Positions 51,247 through 63,524 of a stretch of DNA of 64,000 bases are shown one piece after another. The stretch is from Pontederia crassipes (lineage: Eukaryota > Streptophyta > Magnoliopsida > Commelinales > Pontederiaceae). Under the pieces are notes generated by a model, which was not told the DNA's origin, ran no database searches, and saw only the letters and a list, made by a program, of their open reading frames with translations. How positions within the stretch are numbered: position 1 is the first letter of the stretch; every line of letters begins with the position of its first letter. The stretch covers positions 39,449,171 to 39,513,170 of the forward strand of contig CM060194.1 of NCBI GenBank assembly GCA_030549335.1, read 5' to 3'. The position numbers and the translations under genes are program-made.

Positions 51247-51849
51247 ATTGCGTCTTATGGAGCAAAAAGTTATAATATTCTGTGTGGCCATTTGGTTCCG
51301 CAATAAATTTCAAGATTCTCGAAATACAACCAAATAGAAGGCGAAATGAGAACATATTGATCAAACTTTATTTTTTTAGAATCATGAAACCACAACTTGT
51401 AGCTCGAGAATAGTTATTCTTATCATTTGTCGGAATAACTATATTCTCATACTTTTAATCATATTTTTTATTTTTAATCATATATTACTAGTTACTTTTC
51501 TTATTATTATAATAATAACTAGTATCAACTTTTCTTATATTATAAAAAAATTAAGTTAGAATAAAAAATCATCATCACTAATTTTTAATATCTATTTAAA
51601 AAATAATATTATTTTTCTTTTTTTTAAAAAATATCTTTAATAACAAGGTTTATGCCACGCTCTTGTTTAGTTTCATTCATATTCCAAGAAAGATTTTACA
51701 CAAAAAAAATAGATTTACATTTTGATCATTTTCTTATATTTCACAATTAGTAACAACATAACTTACAATAAGAGGCAGAATGTTAGGACGCTTCCACTGT
51801 GATGAACATATATGTCCAATTGTCCAACGCAGAATGAAGAGAAGTCAGT

Positions 51850-52433
51850 CACGACCATTTGACGCATTACCAATTCAATTAACCGGTAATTTTGATCATC
51901 ACTTAAATAAATTATTACTATTTAAATTATCAATAATATCATTCGGCAACTATTGATAATATAAGTTATGATTAAAATTGATAGAGAGAAAATTACTAAA
52001 ATACTCTTAAAAAATATTTTAGATTTTCATCTTATGGTATTATAAAAAAATAAAGTAAAAATAGAAAAATGAATAAAATAAGATGAGGCAAAACTAAGAG
52101 TTGTTTGTAAAAAAATAAATAATAAAAAAGATGAGATTGAATGATATTTATTCATTAATAAAATATTTTAAATTAAAAATTTTGATTGAATGAACATTTT
52201 TGTCAAAATTTTAATTGAATGAACATTTTTGTCAAAATACATGTCAAGCAAATAGTAATATAAAAATTCACCTCCTCTGTCTGCTATCTAAATTATTAGT
52301 GCGGTGATAATTAAGATAGTTAGTGTAATTAAAATTATCGATGATCTGTTATAGTCAAACGAGATAATATGGTGGATCCTATGAATTTTAAATAAAATAG
52401 TTGTTAATTTATTTAGATTACCTCATACCTTGC
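51850..52433. mobile_element. Tourist-like MITE, copy 1 (diverged)
   Basis: It aligns along its length with 52770-53339: TTGACGCATTACC, AATATAAGTTATGATTAAAA, GATATTTATTCATTAATAAA and GTGATAATTAAGAT in the same order. Its termini are more worn than those of copy 2. Confidence 0.65.
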
Positions 52434-52766
52434 AAGAATGAGAATATATCTTGCTATCTATCTTTTTAATCACGGTAAGTCATATAATATAATATTTAGT
52501 AAATTTAATTGTAAATATATTGAACGTCTTACCGTAAGAGTTGAATTCGATATTAGAATAAGCCATTTTTTTCACTATTCACAAACAGACCTGAGTTCAT
52601 TTATCTGTACTTTATATTTCATGAAAAGCAATTACTTTTAAATTTTGAAAATGAAATATATGATGTAGGCCGTGGGAAGTGAGAAGCCTTCGCCCTGGCC
52701 TAATGTCCCAAAGCATAACCCAAGGGATCAAGCTCCTTCTTGGGATTTCCCAAAACTACCAACTAG
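52434..52766. other. AT-rich spacer between two MITEs
   Basis: No gene is seen. 52670-52740 is slightly GC-richer and unassigned. Confidence 0.5.
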
Positions 52767-52769
52767 TAA

Positions 52770-53339
52770 GGGCCTTTTGGCGCATTACCGTTTTAATTAA
52801 TCAGTAATTTAGATCATCATTTAGATGGATTGGCATTATTTAAATTATCGATAATATCATATTATAGTGTTTGACAATTATTGATAATATAAGTTATGAT
52901 TAAAATAGCTAGAGAGCAAATTAGCAAAATATCCTTAAAATTATTTTAGATCTTCATCATATGGTATTATAAATAAACAAATAAAAAATAGAAAAAATGA
53001 ATATAGTAAAAGAGGCAAAATCAAGAGTTATTTGTAAAAAAAATTAAATAATAGAGAAGATGAGATTAAATGATATTTATTCATTAATAAAATATTTAAA
53101 ATTAAAAATTTTGATTGAATGGATAGTTTTGTCAAGATGCATGTCAAGTAACTGATAATATGGAAAGTCACCTCCCATGCTTGCTATCTGGATTATTAGT
53201 GAGGTGATAATTAAGATTATCAGTGCAATTAAAATTATCAATTATTTGTCGCACACAAACGAGATAACGTGGTGAGTCCCGAGAATTTTAAATAAAATAA
53301 TCGGTAATCTATCTTGATTACATCGTACCAAACGGTCTC
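52770..53339. mobile_element. Tourist-like (PIF/Harbinger) MITE, copy 2, 570 bp
   Basis: The termini GGGCCTTTTGGCGCATTACC and (complement) GAGACCGTTTGGTACGATGT are inverted. A TAA target duplication flanks them (52767-52769 and 53340-53342), as in Tourist elements. No coding. Confidence 0.78.
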
Positions 53340-53390
53340 TAAGTATTAACTAAATACAACCAACTTTGGTTAGCCTATGGTTGGTGGCAA

Positions 53391-53800
53391 AATAACATAC
53401 TGATTATATTTTTTGCCCTAAAATTTAAATAATAAAAAATATTATAATTAGAAATAAAAATATTTTTCGCATGAGTTTTATCGGGGCTGAGCCAAATCAT
53501 ACAGGGTCATCTATCGAAGTGTTGGGCATGACCCGACATCCAACGGATTATTGGGTCACATTATTAATTATCATAATATTAAAAATCAAAATTATTAATT
53601 ATCATAATATTATATAAAAAATCATATATGGCTCAACAACCCGCTGGATATTGGGTCGTGCCTAGCACCTCGCTGGATGACTCAATACAATTTGGTTCGG
53701 CCCACGACGAAATCTTGCGCGAAAAAATATTTTTTATTTTTTTAAATTAAATTATTTTTATTATTTCAAATTTTAGGGAAAAAATATATCGATATGTTAT
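53391..53800. mobile_element. Fold-back / MITE-like inverted repeat
   Basis: Arms of about 100 bp pair: AATAACATACTGATTATATT...CCCTAAAATTTAAATAATAA...TTTTTCGC at the left, with the complement of 53700-53800 at the right. The short loop carries GGGTCGTGCC and GGGTCAC motifs. Non-coding. Confidence 0.65.
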
Positions 53801-54630
53801 TATTTTAATTTTTTATTTACTTAATAAAAAATGATTAATTATTATAATATTATATATTTAATATTCATTAAATATTTGATCGTCTCGATCCAAGTGTGTC
53901 GTGCCAAAAAAATGTACCGAGTTAGTATAAGTACCTTCAATTTTTTATTTATTTATATATTATTTATTATTTTTTATTTTAAACTTTTAATGATGACCGC
54001 GATTGAAAATTTGGAAAGTTGAATCACCTTATTTGAAAGTTTGAAAAGTTGGATGACCATGTAGAAAGTTTGGACACAATAGAGAGAAAATGCTGACATG
54101 GCATTTTTTTATTTTTTTAATTTGATGTGAAAGAGAGAGAAAATGCTAACGTGGTGTCACGTAAGCATCCACGTCAGCGATTAACAGGTTTGTCTATAAC
54201 CGGTCGTGATGACCGTGGATGAAATATTTTTAAAGTTAAATGTCATTGGTGTTACAAAATGAAGTTGGATGACCTAAATGACCATGGCTAAATTTACTCC
54301 TAGTGAGGGCCATAATAAATATATATTATTATGAGCCTCTTCCTTCGCTGTAAAGCGAGGGACGGGGACAGAATAAGCATATGCAATTGTGGCATGCATG
54401 TCATGTTGAGGCTTTTTTTCCCAATTTATTCCACAAATATATTTTTTGACATGAGTATTTTTCCTGAATCAAAAAAAAAAAATTAAATCTTAATTATGAG
54501 TACTAAACATAAACGTATCAATGAACGACTATATCGGTTCCTCGGGTACAATTCAATTTTAATTTATGTAACGCTCCAAACACATTACGCCACATGACAT
54601 AATACGTTTTGAGTGATGCTTCCATCCTTA
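53801..54630. other. Spacer with a possible MULE-like end
   Basis: 54225-54300 (GGTGTTACAAAATGAAGTTG followed by GATGACCTAAATGACC) resembles MULE-like termini of the kind seen at 857-1343. The AAAGTTGGATGACC pattern also occurs near 54040. No opposite end was matched. Nothing else is recognised. Confidence 0.35.
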
Positions 54631-55160
54631 CATGGACATCATATTAAGAAAAAACCTTTGACTGACCAACTCAATATAAAATAATAGCGAAAGACTAATC
54701 ATCATATAAGAATAATAAGATGATGAAAAAGATGAAAGCATATTAATCGTGAAGTATGATCATGATGTCCATATGATTCATGTTTAGTACTATGATCATA
54801 TATTGTCTTTACTTTAATAATGAGTTGTAAACTCATAGGGATGTTTTATCTCCTTCGCATTTTCATACGTGCATGACTAGATTAAAATGATGAAGGTGAC
54901 TAACGGTGATCGATCGAGTTCATGGTGATTGCAAATGAGTATCCTGAGATTTTTTATCTAATGTCTTAGTTTCTTTTGACCAGATTGATGTATTAGCTGA
55001 GCCACTTAGGACTTATATGATGTTTTTGTATTAGTCTTCTGCACAATATGATGAGTATACTTTCATTTTATTATTCTTATAGGATGATTAATCTTTCTCT
55101 ATTATTTTATGATGAGTTGATTAATCAAAGTTTTCTTTTTGACCAATACGATGTCCACCT
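54631..55160. repeat. Inverted repeat, ~105-bp arms
   Basis: ATGGACATCATATTAAGAAA...ATAAAATAATAGCGAAAGAC...TATAAGAATAATAA at the left pairs with the complement of 55055-55160 at the right, at about 80 percent by eye. It is probably a MITE. The loop is unassigned. Confidence 0.6.
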
Positions 55161-56339
55161 AAAAATGACTGTAGTGTCCTTTGACACGTAATTCTACCAA
55201 ACGGCGAAGTGTATTTTAAGGACGTTCTAGTAACTATCTCTAACTTTTATAACAACAATGGTGAATGATTTTTTTTTATTAAAATACTAACATGTGATGT
55301 ACATGTCACAAGGTCATTCTTAGACACGAGATCACGTTTGACGATTAGGCGAAGGGGCACCTAGTATTTTGAATAGAAATATAAGTTTTATGATCGAGAC
55401 GATTATGTCGATCGAGAATCACTCTTATAAACATTCGATCATGGTCATGACAAGAGTATTGGACGACTTATCATGGGTACATGGTATTAGCACGTTGAGG
55501 GACTAATTGATGCACTTAATGTCTGAAGAGATAGCCAAGGTATCGAGAAGGATCACCGATGTGAGTTGTCATCCCACACTCAAAGGAAAATACTAGAATT
55601 AAAAAAAGCTTGCTTGTATTATATATGATGAAACATAGAATACTTACCGGTCATGAAGGCACTAGTGAACTCCTCCTACTGTAGGTAGAAGAGTCTCAAT
55701 ACAAAATTAGAAATATAAGAGACATACCCTACAAGTAACTTGACCATTCATATGAATGTCCTTACAAGACAATGCCTTAAAGGGCGAATAAGTTAGTACT
55801 TTGCAATATTACACAGTGCGAGCGACTGATGTATTCTTTGGTTCGGTGCTGAGCGATTAAAAGTTTTAAGTTGAGTGACTGCTATGATCTTCACGCGTCG
55901 TGTCACGAGAAAATGTCCATGTCTATATTTTTACTCACATTAACGTTATGGTGATTATAATAACATATTAAAATTTAGCAATTGTTCTCAACACACACAC
56001 ACATATATATATTAATTTGGTCAACTAACTTTACTGGACGGTACCAAATTATACTTTATTAGTTAATAATAAAATTATACTTTATAATTATAAAAATAAT
56101 TTTAAATTTAAAAACATAAAAAAATCATCCATCACATCAACACTTTCCTATCACATTAACTTCTTGGTTCCTCATAATTATATTTCAATACATCTAAACA
56201 CACCTCGAATTAATCTGTCAATTCAACTATTCACTGAAAACTTAGGAGGAATCATGATTCTGGCAAAATGAGTCAAAGGAATATTCCTGAGTTGGCTGAT
56301 CCCAGATATTAAGATCGTAGGCAAGGAACATGCTGAGAG
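55161..56339. other. Spacer, possibly old retroelement DNA
   Basis: No protein motif is seen. 55300-55920 is of mixed composition, like a decayed LTR or untranslated retroelement part, but no partner copy lies in the window. An AC/AT run lies at 55992-56013. Confidence 0.35.
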
Positions 56340-56980
56340 AAAAAAATTCATTATATTCATTATTTAATTGTTCTCTAAAATAGTTACCACATTCAGAATG
56401 TCTTCATTAAAATCTAAAATTTTTTGGATTCCTTCAATGCTAAAAAAATTAGTTTATTTTATTTTTTTACCATCAAATGTTGGATTTATAACAGATATAA
56501 ATAATAGAGATTGCGGAATACCTCTTTCAGTGGAAGCAGATCGTCGGAGCTTTTCCATGGACTTTTGACCAATGCACTTATACCTCTGGATCGGGGACCG
56601 AACCTCGGGGGAACGGAACTCTTGGCCACAACACAAGTACCTCTAGAAGAATCTCCTCGAAAGAGTATTTGGAACCTCTGGAGATCCGGATCTCCTTTTA
56701 TAGTGTAGGGAGACTTGGGTGAGAAGTTAGGCAAAATGCATCACGCGTGTGATGACGTGCACACGCAGCCCATATGCCCAAAGGGCATTATTCCAATAAT
56801 CTCCCACTAGTCCGTAATGAGCATTGTACTTTCATTCGTTCAGAATGGATAAATGTGCCGTGCGATCTATGAGTACAAGCACGCTTTTTTATACGAGCTA
56901 GAAAGATACTAGTTAAGGTTCAATTGGTCAATTATCTTTAGAGCATATGCCATGCCCGTTAGGAATTCATGACAGCTCAC

Positions 56981-58232
56981 TGACAATTCTCCCGCAAGTA
57001 TACAGAATCAATGTCGTAGTATATAAAATATCGTCCACAGAGAAGATTTCAAGTATTAGAATTATATGATTCTAATTGATATCTAAACGGTTAGAAAGAG
57101 TTGAAATAATACTAAAAACTAAATAAAAGTGAAATGCCAAAATGAGCGTAGAAAACGACGAGAAAAGATGAGAGTTGATTATGAGAAATAAATGAGAATA
57201 AAAGTTCTCGGGTTTTGAATCCACCTAGGGTATTGATCATAGGAAATTTAGAGATAATAAAATCATTAGTGTTCTACTCAATCTTCAAAAGTCATGCATC
57301 TCCTTTTCAGGCAAACACAATTTTAATTAAAATAATAAACACCTACTTTCGTGGCCATTTAAATTATTTTAATTGCATTATAAGCCAAGATTCATAAGTA
57401 AAATGATTATCCTTATTTCTAAGAAACAATACATTTCATGTCATTCATTTGAACTAATCTTGATGAAATACTTTCGTAATTAAGAGGATCTTCGGTCGCT
57501 TAACTAGGTGGCAGATCTAATATAGCATTACATGAAGCACATGAAAGACAAAGAACACATCAGATCCAATAAAAATATTCCCTATAGATCAACCCTAGGT
57601 TTCATCAAACACGAGAAAAGAAGTTTAGCCACGCATAGAGAAAGAAATCATCATTGAAACGTAGAAGTTCATGAAAAGAAAATGATATTTAGTCAAAGAA
57701 AGATACAAAAGTACAGAGAAAAATAAATGATCATCCCAGCCGTCTTGATCTCCTCCAAAACAAGGTCTGGACCCCTATTTTCGTCCCCACAAATCCCTTT
57801 TATAGTCCCCCTAAATTAGGATTACAAAAAGGTCCAAAATACCCCAAATATTAGTCCAATACGGCCAAAATAGGTCCAATACGGCCTAGGATGAAGTGTT
57901 ACGGTCTGTTGGACCAAGCCGTATTGATTTTGGAGCGATACGGTCTAAAGGGCTTTAATACGGGCAAACTGGCTTAAATACGACCTGTCCGTATTTTCTG
58001 GTGCGCGAACAATATGACCTGATTGGCTTTAATACTGGCTGGAAGGCTTTAATACTGGCTGCCCGTATTGAGTCTCTATACATGTATTTTTGCCAGATTT
58101 TCACGATTCCTGAAACAAATTAAACAATAATGTAGATTCTGAAATATTTGATGATTAAAGATGAAATAATATAAAACACATCAAACTTGATGATAATTAT
58201 ATTAAAATAATTGAATAACTTCACGATTATCA
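56981..58232 (-). repeat. Element C, 3' LTR
   Basis: On the minus strand: AT-rich start, an array of AATACGGCC/GCCGTATT-type repeats (58080-57860), TATA-like CTATAAAAGG (about 57796-57805), then the body ending with the conserved CCTAGGTGGATTC and GTGGACGATATT stretches. Confidence 0.88.
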
Positions 58233-58235
58233 ACT

Positions 58236-58253
58236 CCCCCGGCAACGGCACCA
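58236..58253 (-). other. Primer-binding site of element C (tRNA-Asp)
   Basis: CCCCCGGCAACGGCACCA matches 16 of 18 bases of the tRNA-Asp 3' end. It fills two thirds of the element's interior. The minus-strand G run beside it could serve as the polypurine tract. Confidence 0.8.
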
Positions 58254-58259
58254 AAAATT

Positions 58260-59598
58260 TGACAATTCTCTCGCAAATATACAGAGTCAATGTCATAGTA
58301 TATAAAATATCGTCCACAGGGGAGATTTCAAGTATTAGAATTATATGATTCTAATTGATATCTAAACGGTTAGAAAGAGTTGAAATAATACTAAAAACTA
58401 AATAAAAGTGAAATGCCGAAATAAGTGTAGAAAATGATGAGAAAAGACGAGAATTGATTATGAGAAATAAATGAGAATAAAAGTTCTCGGGTTTTGAATC
58501 CACCTAGGGGATTGATCATAGGAAATTTAGAGATAATAAAGTCATTAGTGTTCTACTCAATCTTCAAAAGTCATGCATCTCCTTTTCAGGCAAACACAAT
58601 TCTAATTAAAATAATAAACGCCTATTTTCGTGGCCATTTAAATTATTTTAATTGCATTATAAGCCAAGATTCATAAGTAAAATGATTATCCTTATTTTTA
58701 AGAAACAATACATTTCATGTCATTCATTTAAACTAATCTTGATGAAATACTTTCGTAATCAAGAAGATGTTCGGTCGCTTAACTAGGTGGCCAATCTAAT
58801 ATAAGCATTACATGAAGCACATGAAAGACAAAGAACACATCAGATCCAATAAAAATATTCCCTAAAGATCAACCCTAGGTTTCATCAAACCCGAGAAAAG
58901 AAGTTTAGCCACGCATAAAGAAAGAAATCATCATTGAAACGTAAGAGTTCATGAAAAGAAAATGATATTTAGTCTAAGAAAGGTACAAAAGTGCAGAGAA
59001 AAATAAACGATCATCCCAGCCATCTTGATCTCCTCCAAAATAAGGTCTGAACCCCTATTTTCATCCTCACAAATCCCTTTTATAGTCTCCCTAAATTAGG
59101 GTTACAAAAAGGCTCAAAATATCCCAAAATTAGCCCAATACGACCAAAATAGGTCCAATACGGCTTAGGATGAAGCGTTACGGTCTGTTGGATCAAGCCA
59201 TATTGATTCTGGAGCGTGATACGATCTAAAGGGTTTTAATACGGGCAAACTGGCTTAAATACGACCTGCCCATATTTTCTGGTGTACGAACAATATGACA
59301 TGACTGGCTTTAATATGGGCAAGATGGCAAAAATACGGTCAGCCCATATTTTCCACTGCGAGCTCAATATAACATGAAGGGCTTTAATACTAGTTGGAAG
59401 GCTTTAATACTGACTGCCTGTATTGAGTCTCTATACATGTGTTTTTGCCAAACTTTTGCCAAATTTTCACGATTCCTGAAACAAATCAAACAATAATATA
59501 GATTCCGAAATCTTTGATGATTAAAGATGAAATAATATAAAACACATCAAACTAGACAATAATTATATTAAAATAATTGAATAACTTCCCGATTATCA
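58260..59598 (-). repeat. Element C, 5' LTR
   Basis: Same layout as its partner, with the palindromic array at about 59125-59425 and TATA-like CTATAAAAGG near 59076-59086. Its array is about 90 bp longer than that of the other LTR, which shows that these arrays change in length. Confidence 0.88.
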
Positions 59599-59974
59599 CT
59601 CACACATGAGCCAACAAATGCTCAAATAATGTAACTCTTTATGCTCCAGATCTGTCTTCCAGTATAGACAAGACAACGTATGCCTTGCTCCTCGGTAACT
59701 ATCTTTCACATACACTATATTTTTCAACATAAGAAAAATAGTTGGTCAATTGTACGTGAAAGTTTAATGCAGCTCATAATAGTTCTTTCTCTCGCCTTCA
59801 TGTCTTTTAGTAATGAACCAGCTGCTTTTATAGACATGGCTCGACAAGCTACTTTACTTTTCACCTTTGAGTACCCCCTAAAGTAGCAAGCACTAATTCC
59901 TTTCTTTAAGACATAGTCAAGAGTTTAAGGACACATGCAGATGAATCATCTTTCAAAGACTCACACCATGATGA

Positions 59975-61212
59975 TGTAGGATCCCAAAGGGCATCAAGAG
60001 GGGGGGGGGGAGTGAATTGGTGTTAACCGAAAATATCGATTTCACGAAAATCATCGCGGAAGCACAAAATTGATTCTTAAAACCTTTGCAATTCAGATTA
60101 TAAATACAATATTAGAGGAAGAGAGAGTGAGAGAAATCAAACACAAATAGATGCGGTGGTTGTTGACAAGGTTCGGCCACACCTTGGCCTACGTCCCCAC
60201 TCCAGCTTCTCGACCTCGAGACCGCCGGAGATTCCACTAGCACTTCCTTTATTCTAAATGGGACAAGGAAAAAAGCCCTTTACACAACCACCTTTTTCTC
60301 CGCTTCAAGAGGCAAGGCAACCTCTCATCCTAGGAAGCTAATCTATTTCTCTCGCTCAAGAGGTAAGATTTAGAACTTCTTTTACACAAGAGCTCTCTCT
60401 ATTTTTCTGAACAAAATATTTCTTTTTCTTTACAATGCTAGGCTCACAAGAGTGGAAGAGAGAAAGAAGAACATAACTAAAATGATAATTTTAAGGAAAA
60501 GATCTTCTTTTGATTTCTTGAAGTATTGCTTCAATGCTTGGATTGGATGCTTTTGCTTCTGGCCTTGGCACTCCTTTTATAGGCTCTAGTATGTGAAAAA
60601 TTTGTCCAGGATTAATTCCACATTTTTCTCCTTGAAATATAGCCATTACTGTTCATTTCAGTAATGGACCGGTCGACTGCATTTATGAACCGGTCGACCG
60701 GACTATATGACCGTTGCACTGATTTCTCCAGTTATCGCAGCTGGTCGGTCGATCGAACTATCGACCGGTACAGTCTCACAGTTTTGACTTGTAGCCGTTG
60801 AACTGATCGGTCGACCGGTGCTTCGATCGGACTGTCGATTGGTATAGTCTCGACGTGGATTTGGCAGCTCATGCATTGATCGGTCGACCGGTGTCTCAGA
60901 TTGGTCGACCGGACTATCTCGATCGGTCTTCATAGCTTCGACCGGCAAGTTGACCGCCCTGCACTATTTTGAGCATAACATTTTGCACAGTTATCCAAAT
61001 TAGATTATCTTGGAGTCTATGGAAAGTTAACATAATTCTCTACAATCAACATTCATCCAAAATTAATAAGATCAGTGCCAATTATTTAGTAAAAGTGTAG
61101 TGGATAAAATTATTCATTTTTCTTTAAACTTTTTCAGCATTTTAAGTTTAATCATTCCAGGTTTGTATCATCAAAATATAATTTTATATGTCATTAAAAC
61201 TTAGATCCAACA
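59975..61212 (-). mobile_element. Solo LTR D (SIRE/Maximus-like Copia)
   Basis: The minus strand reads TGTTGGATCTAAGTTTTAAT...CCCCCCTCTTGATGCCCTTT...ATCCTACA, the classic ends of large plant Copia LTRs. A perfect 5-bp duplication GATGA lies at 59970-59974 and 61213-61217. No partner LTR or interior is present, so it is a solo LTR left by recombination. A TATA-like CCTATAAAAGG (60574-60583, minus strand) has an array of CCGGTCGACCGG-type palindromes just upstream (60660-60960). Confidence 0.88.
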
Positions 61213-63524
61213 GATGATCATTGAACTAATGAATTCATCATGTCTCTAGGTCGACTTTACATACTTGATATTGAACACAAGTACTACAGTGGAGGCTCCC
61301 ACAGAAGGAGCGTATGTATAGCTCTGTTTAATTATACACCTCATAGACTTAAGTAAAGTCATTACCTTTTAGCGCCTGACCCAAGTTTTCAAATTGCTCA
61401 CTATCCTATAGTGCTAAATTTGAATCTCGCATTTGGCCTCTCTCTCTTAATCAGGCGACATTGAGTTACAAACTCATGTTTTAACAATCACAACATGACT
61501 CACATAGTTCATTCCGTTCGCTATCTTCGTGCGCGTCGAAAATGTTTATTCGTGTGAGTGAACAAATTTAGGCCTGATCAACATACTTTTCACATGCATA
61601 ACAAGACTTTACAATAATGAATTTATCTAAGAAAAATAATATTTTATTCATTAAAAATTTGTGTACGTCATTACATTTATAATCTACACAGCCCTAAGAC
61701 ATTTACATGTCTTAAGAATGTCTTTCTTGGCAATGGTTTGGTGAACGAATCAACAACCATTTTGTGCATTGATATGTACTCAACTAAGATCTCCTCTTTA
61801 ACTTCTTGATTTTATACAAATTTGTACTTCGTGTCGATATGCTTTCCTTTGTAATGATATTTCTTGTCCTTCACATAAGCATTGGCTACTTGATTATCAC
61901 AGTGAAGGATTATCTTCTTCATTGCATTCTCAGAAATCCTCAGGTTTTGAAGGAATCTTTTAAGTCATAAGACATCTTGTACTGCCACTGAACAAGCTAT
62001 GAATTCTGCCTCCATAGTTGATAGTGCCACACAATCTTATTTTTTGCTATTCCAAGTAACAACACCATTATTGAGTAAGAAAGTGTATCTGGAAGTGGAT
62101 TTTCATACATCAATGCCACTAGCCCAATCGGCATTGGTAAATCCAACAAGACGTAGACTTCATCCATGATAGCACAGTGCAAGATCTGTAGTAACCTTGA
62201 GGTATCTCATGATTCTTTTCACTGCCTTTCAGTGTTGGCATCCTGGATTAGTCGGATATCGACTAACTAGTCGCATGATAAAACACATGTCCAGCCAAGT
62301 GCACATCACAGCGTAAATTAGGCTGTCGACCACACTCGCATAGGGAACATTGAACATTTCTTTTTGTTCATTCGGAGTTTTAGGCACATGTTCAAGCTTA
62401 AAACCTCACATTTTATCCATTTCCTTCATCTCAAACATGGATGACAATCATTGCTTAATAGTAATGACAAAATCTCTATTATTTCCAGCTATTAGAATGT
62501 CGTCCACATATAATGTCAGGATAATAAAATTATCCTCGGACTTATGAACATACACGAAACAGTCTTTATTAATCATGTTAAAATCGTATGAAATGATTAA
62601 CCGATGAAATTTAAGTTAACATTATTTAGATGATTGTTTGAGTCCATAAATGGATCGACGCAATATGCAAACTTTGTGCTCTTCATCCTTTACAATGAAA
62701 TCTTGAGGTTGCTCAATGTAAATTTTCTCATCTAGTTTTCCATTGAGAAATGCGATTTTTACATCTATTTGATGTAATTATAAGTCCATATGTGCGACTA
62801 TAGCTAATATTAGGTGAATTGAAGTAAACCTTACAACATGTGTAAAAGTTTATTCATAGTCAACACTGCTGTTTGGATGAAACCTTTTGCCACTAGGCGG
62901 ACTTTACATCTTTCAATTGATCCATCCATGCCATGTTTAATTTTGAAAACACATTTGTTCCCAATGGCCTTATGGCCTGACGGGAGATCAATCAAGTTTC
63001 AGACTTGATTTTTTTGCATGGACCCTAACTCTTTCTCCATTGCCTTAATCCATTCTTTCTTCACAGGGGAAGATAGAGCCTTTTTTAGATTTGGGCTCAA
63101 GTTCATTTTTCAGACTTACTATGTGAGCTTCATGTGGCCCATGTTCATATAGCCCTTCGATTTCAAATCGTCGGCGCGGAACACGTTTTCTAGTAGTCCG
63201 TCGAAGAGAACTTTCAGGTTGGTTAGTTGGTGATTGCGAATCTCTCCCACTCGGATCAAGTTGTAGGATAGAGAAGACAAACTCCTCAACGGGTTGATAT
63301 TCATTTAGAAGAAGTCTCTTATCTATCTTGCCTTGCTTAGAAAACTCATTCTCTATGAATGTCAAATCTTTACTTTTGATTTCCGTTACCGTTCCATCTT
63401 CTCTTTCATCTATGAATGCATAGCCCTTGGAGATGTCACAATATTTTATAAAGATACATTTTTATCCTTTTGGACTAAACTTCCCATACTTATGAGAGTT
63501 GTTTAGAACATAAGCTACACAACC

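Larger units (their letters stand above)
56981..59598 (-). mobile_element. LTR element C: two LTRs with a 27-bp interior
   Basis: LTRs at 56981-58232 (1,252 bp) and 58260-59598 (1,339 bp) both run TGACAATTCTC...GATTATCA. The whole is flanked by a perfect 5-bp target duplication CTCAC (56976-56980 and 59599-59603), so it inserted as one unit into the Copia LTR. The interior (58233-58259) holds a tRNA-Asp primer-binding site and, on the minus strand, a GGGGGAGT purine run touching the next LTR. There is no gag or pol. The LTRs differ by about 5 percent in their first 260 bp, nearly all transitions, so it is fairly young. It is non-autonomous. Confidence 0.9.
56340..63524 (-). mobile_element. 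Ty1/copia retrotransposon fossil, right copy
   Basis: Minus-strand relative of the left Copia. Clear matches are 63480-63250 with 7850-8120, 62930-62680 with the RT region near 8400-8660, 62040-61740 with RNase H near 9060-9400, and 61640-61220 plus 59960-59605 with the 3' LTR part 9480-10137. The LTR seems to continue at 56975-56340 (CCAATAATCTCCCACTAGTC near 56790). It is broken, and interrupted by element C (56981-59598) and solo LTR D (59975-61212); a CACTA end cuts it at 63525. Its left limit is a guess. Confidence 0.85.

Noticed and set aside
6774-58253. Repeated CGGCAACGGCGCC-like stretches as possible tRNA-Asp genes
   Set aside because: Only the last 14-18 bases of the tRNA are matched, each next to an LTR edge. 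They are primer-binding sites and there is no cloverleaf.
60660-60960. Regularly recurring GGTCGACCGG motifs as a CRISPR-like array
   Set aside because: The spacing is irregular, the repeats are 8-14 bp and degenerate, and the stretch lies inside a plant solo LTR.
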